Source: Candidatus Neomicrothrix sp. UBA7388
GTDB lineage: Bacteria; Actinomycetota; Acidimicrobiia; Acidimicrobiales; Poriferisodalaceae
DNA length: 7,366 nucleotides
Direction of reading: 5' to 3'
NCBI GenBank assembly: GCA_002470695.1
Contig: DKNM01000092.1
Location: 1 to 7,366, forward strand
Shown: piece after piece, positions 5,070 through 7,366 of the stretch
Layout of the letters: each line of letters opens with the position of its first letter
Numbering within the stretch: the first letter of the stretch is position 1
The notes under the pieces: generated by a model
The model's input: the letters and a program-made list of their open reading frames with translations, nothing else
The model's database searches: none
What the model was told of the DNA's origin: nothing
Made by a program: the position numbers and the translations under genes

Positions 5070-6505
5070 GTAAGCGACTTATCCATGTTGGTGTGGTCTT
5101 TCTCGCGCTCTACGGGCTGTTGTTCTTCCGTCTTGAGTGGATACAGATATTCAGTGCCGAGAAACTACAAAATCATACGGATAACACAAGACAAGTAACT
5201 ATGGCCTTTGACCAACCTAGAGGCGAAATTCGGACGGCTGACGGAGAGGTAATCGCCCAAACCGTTGCTGTTAGTGGATCGAGAGAGCGTCTGAGACAGT
5301 ACCCATACGGCTCGATGTACTCCCATTTGACAGGCTTTATTTCAGCGGTAAACGGCGGGTCAGGAATAGAACGTAATTTCAATAATTTCCTTTCAGGCAG
5401 CGACCTCAGCGTTCGCATTCAAGACAACCGTGATTTCTTCATTGATCGAGCTCGAACCGGCCAGGTGGAGCTATCAATTCGACACGACGTACAGCTGGTT
5501 ACTCGAGCGGCGATGGCTGGCCAGAACGGCGCGGCAGTGATCATCGAGCCTTCTAGCGGGGCGGTGCTCGGAATGTGGAGCGCACCAAACTTTGATCCAA
5601 ATTATTTGTCTTCACACGATCTTGCAGCTGCGGCTGCAGATTTCATAACCCTTAGATCTTCAACGGATCAACCCCTGCAGAATCGAGCAGAGTTTCTAAC
5701 ACATGAGCTGGGACCGCTCTTCACCTTGGTAACTGCGACGGCAGCAATAGAAGCCGATTTATTAGCAACGGAAGCAAAACATGAATTAAGCGAAGGCTCC
5801 AATACCAAAGCAACCTCAGAGACGGCAATTTCGAGCTGCATTCAAACTCTCTCTATTCTTTTGACCAAGCAATGCACCAACCAGTGGAAAGCTTTAGGAG
5901 AGCAAATCGGGCAGTCTGATTTGTCTTCAGTTGCTAAGCGCTTCGGATTGACTGACGTTGATCCATTGCGCCTTGAAGGCAGCCCGATTGGCAATCTTTC
6001 TCGTGGTGCCTTGGATTCTTCCCCTGCAGCAGCTGCTATCGGAGAAAATTTTGCCGCTTCACCGCTCCAAGTTGCACACCTCTTTGCAACCATCGCGAAC
6101 AACGGAACGCGCATGCAGCCGCAAGTAGTTCGGCGGATTCTCGCCCACAACGGTGACTCAATTAAGGAATTTGCTCCAAAAGCGCTCGAACAATCCGTGT
6201 CAAAAGAAACTGCAGCAATCTTGATGGACGCATTAGCTGAAAAGACTCGGCAAGACAGCTGGCCGAATTTACAAGAAAACGGGCCAAGTATCGCCGGACT
6301 AACTGCGTCAAGGTTGGCGACAGGAGACCATATTTGGTCTGCGGCAATTGCGCCGGTGACACAACCTGAAGTCGTTGTTGTTGTATTGCTAGAGGGCGAC
6401 GATCAATTCAATCGGGACACGGCGGATGCAACGATTTCAGCAATCACAGGAAGAATCATTGAAGCGGTACTCCGTCTTCCAAGCTCTAACGTGGGAAGCT
6501 CATAG
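5066..6505 (+). CDS. pbpA: PbpA-like class B penicillin-binding protein lacking all three catalytic motifs (probable pseudoenzyme)
   Basis: By position and overall sequence this is PbpA, the transpeptidase partner of RodA. It has 479 aa (M. tuberculosis PbpA is about 491), an N-terminal membrane anchor (about 7-28), a dimerisation domain (QPRGEIRTADGEVIAQ 50-65; GGSGIE 97-102; LSG 109-111), and a transpeptidase fold (GAAVIIEPSSGAVLGMWSAP 155-174; FDPNYLSSHD 176-185; PLQNRA 203-208; FAASPLQVAHLFATIANNG 329-347). The active site is gone. The GSTFK box is G216-P-L-F-T220, so nucleophile Ser and base Lys are Pro and Thr. SCN is Q269-C-T271. KTGT is L412-T-A-S415. Flanks (VTATAAIE, FGL, IAG, HIWSAAIAP) align without gaps, so misalignment is unlikely. 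The ORF has no stops or frameshifts, so it looks maintained rather than decayed. Peptide cross-linking is not expected; a structural or sensing role is inference. It is coupled to the SEDS gene (GTGA) and to the kinase (TAGTG). Confidence 0.9.
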   Translation: MSKRLIHVGVVFLALYGLLFFRLEWIQIFSAEKLQNHTDNTRQVTMAFDQPRGEIRTADGEVIAQTVAVSGSRERLRQYPYGSMYSHLTGFISAVNGGSGIERNFNNFLSGSDLSVRIQDNRDFFIDRARTGQVELSIRHDVQLVTRAAMAGQNGAAVIIEPSSGAVLGMWSAPNFDPNYLSSHDLAAAAADFITLRSSTDQPLQNRAEFLTHELGPLFTLVTATAAIEADLLATEAKHELSEGSNTKATSETAISSCIQTLSILLTKQCTNQWKALGEQIGQSDLSSVAKRFGLTDVDPLRLEGSPIGNLSRGALDSSPAAAAIGENFAASPLQVAHLFATIANNGTRMQPQVVRRILAHNGDSIKEFAPKALEQSVSKETAAILMDALAEKTRQDSWPNLQENGPSIAGLTASRLATGDHIWSAAIAPVTQPEVVVVVLLEGDDQFNRDTADATISAITGRIIEAVLRLPSSNVGSS

Positions 6506-7366
6506 TGGACTCCGCAGAGACGCCAATGGCTGAAAACGAAAGACCAATCTTCAGTGGGAGATACGAGTTGTATCGCCGAATTGCTCGAGGCGGTATGGCC
6601 GAGGTATTTCTTGGCAGGGACAAGCTTCTAGATCGACCTGTGGCGGTCAAGGTTTTATTCCCGGAATATGCAACCGACGCGTCATTTGTTGAGCGGTTCC
6701 GCCGGGAAGCTCAAGCAGCAGCCAACCTCAATCAACCTAATGTTGTCGGTGTTTATGATTGGGGACAAGAGGCAGGTACGTACTACATCGTTATGGAGTA
6801 CGTAGAAGGCCGAAGTCTCGCAGAGATTATTCGCGCAGAAGGACCGCTTCACCCTGATAGGGCTGCGGACATAACAATTGATATTGCAGCAGCTCTCGCG
6901 TTTGCGCATCGAAATGGTGTTGTCCATAGAGATGTGAAACCGGGCAACGTCTTAGTTACGACGGGCGGGCAAGTCAAAGTAACCGATTTTGGCATCGCCC
7001 GAGCACTCACTGGAAACTCCTCTGACAACTTGACCCAGACCGGATCGGTGATGGGAACAGCAACATACCTTTCTCCGGAACAAGCACAGGGTCAACCGGC
7101 CGACCCAAGGAGCGACGTCTATTCACTATCGGTAGTGCTTTACGAAATGCTCACCGCTGGACCTCCTTTTACTGGCGATACGCCTGTTTCTATTGCTTAC
7201 AAACATGTGCAGGAAGCGCCTACCCCGCCGTCTCAATTCAATGGTGATGTCCCACCAGCCCTTGAGGCTATTTGCCTCCGGGGACTGACTAAGCAGCCTG
7301 AGGACCGCTATTCATCGGCCGATGACCTTCGCGGCGATCTTCGTCGATTCAGGACAGGCCAGCAAG
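6505..7366 (+). CDS. pknB: PknB/PknA-type Ser/Thr protein kinase, N-terminal part (3' end outside window)
   Basis: This gene encodes a Hanks-type Ser/Thr kinase, probably membrane-bound like its relatives, which should phosphorylate the FHA proteins and wall-synthesis factors. The frame is open to the last base (287 codons). It shows the glycine loop IARGGMAEVFLG (26-37; the first Gly is Ala), K49 of AVKVL, E68 of the C-helix (RFRREAQAAANL), VMEYVEGRSL (96-105), the catalytic loop HRDVKPGN (141-148), DFG (161-163), and an activation loop with T177-Q-T179. These match PknB T171 and T173, the autophosphorylated residues. GTATYLSPEQ follows at 184-193. The GTG at 6505 overlaps the pbpA stop by one base and has GGGAAG six bases upstream; an ATG at 6526 is the alternative. 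The juxtamembrane part and any PASTA repeats lie beyond the edge, so PknA and PknB cannot be told apart with certainty. No other kinase lies between it and pbpA. Confidence 0.93.
   Translation, partial: MDSAETPMAENERPIFSGRYELYRRIARGGMAEVFLGRDKLLDRPVAVKVLFPEYATDASFVERFRREAQAAANLNQPNVVGVYDWGQEAGTYYIVMEYVEGRSLAEIIRAEGPLHPDRAADITIDIAAALAFAHRNGVVHRDVKPGNVLVTTGGQVKVTDFGIARALTGNSSDNLTQTGSVMGTATYLSPEQAQGQPADPRSDVYSLSVVLYEMLTAGPPFTGDTPVSIAYKHVQEAPTPPSQFNGDVPPALEAICLRGLTKQPEDRYSSADDLRGDLRRFRTGQQ

Noticed and set aside
5798..5809. S245-N-T-K248 in the PBP as a replacement SxxK site
   Set aside because: It lies 28 residues after the helix that carries the motif in class B PBPs, in a low-complexity Ser/Thr stretch, and lacks the following VTxxAA helix. 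A structural model could still test it.
6194..6205. S377-V-S-K380 in the PBP as a catalytic SxxK
   Set aside because: This segment matches the ordinary vs-x-x-tA-x-x-L region shortly before the KTG strand, far from the nucleophile position.
5066..6505. PBP as a pseudogene or sequencing artefact
   Set aside because: There are no frameshifts or stops over 479 codons, flanking residues are conserved, and three separate motifs carry multi-base substitutions, which does not look like error or recent decay.
6682..6927. 81-codon minus-strand ORF inside the kinase gene
   Set aside because: It is antisense to conserved kinase motifs and is a shadow ORF. The same holds for the other minus-strand ORFs within the coding regions.
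1..7366. Mobile elements, CRISPR arrays, phage or plasmid signatures
   Set aside because: No transposase, integrase, terminal inverted repeats or regularly spaced repeats are visible, and base composition looks even throughout.

Overview
The window reads as chromosomal DNA from an actinobacterium with roughly 50% GC (estimated by eye). The gene order fhaA-fhaB-pstP-rodA-pbpA-pknB is an actinobacterial hallmark. It matches, from memory, the Mycobacterium tuberculosis fhaA-to-pknB locus, and the tRNA-Leu(CAG) divergent from fhaA is also found there. The modest GC and the kinase sequence style would suit an aquatic Acidimicrobiia-like lineage, but that placement is inference.

Layout. Bases 1-1169 hold an alkylation-repair pair: the 3' part of an AlkA-type DNA glycosylase, cut by the left edge, translationally coupled to an Ogt-type O6-alkylguanine methyltransferase. 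Bases 1170-1449 are intergenic and contain a tRNA-Leu(CAG) gene on the minus strand and a probable divergent promoter region. Bases 1450-7366 are one tightly packed plus-strand operon. It encodes a short FhaA (DUF3662 plus FHA), FhaB (membrane anchor plus FHA), a PstP-type PP2C phosphatase with one membrane span, a SEDS-family membrane protein in the RodA position, a class B PBP in the PbpA position, and a PknB/PknA-type Ser/Thr kinase cut by the right edge. From fhaA on, neighbouring genes overlap by 1-4 bases or are one base apart.

How they work together. In characterised actinobacteria the kinase and PstP set the phosphorylation state of FHA adaptors and cell-wall enzymes, while RodA and PbpA polymerise and cross-link peptidoglycan. 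Here the regulators look intact: the kinase has K49, D143 and DFG and a TQT activation loop, the phosphatase has its metal-binding aspartates, and both FHA domains keep their core residues.

The unusual result is that the two wall-building proteins do not look catalytic. The PBP keeps its fold and length, but all three active-site motifs are replaced: SxxK is P217-L-F-T220, SxN is Q269-C-T271, and KTG is L412-T-A414. Its SEDS partner has Asn at the catalytic-Asp position (N316), SLNGAA in place of SYGGSS, and a lost QPxE motif. Both reading frames are intact and still coupled, so this looks like a retained pseudoenzyme SEDS-PBP pair inside a kinase/phosphatase/FHA operon. It may have a structural, sensing or scaffold role, and it is the main candidate for something undescribed.
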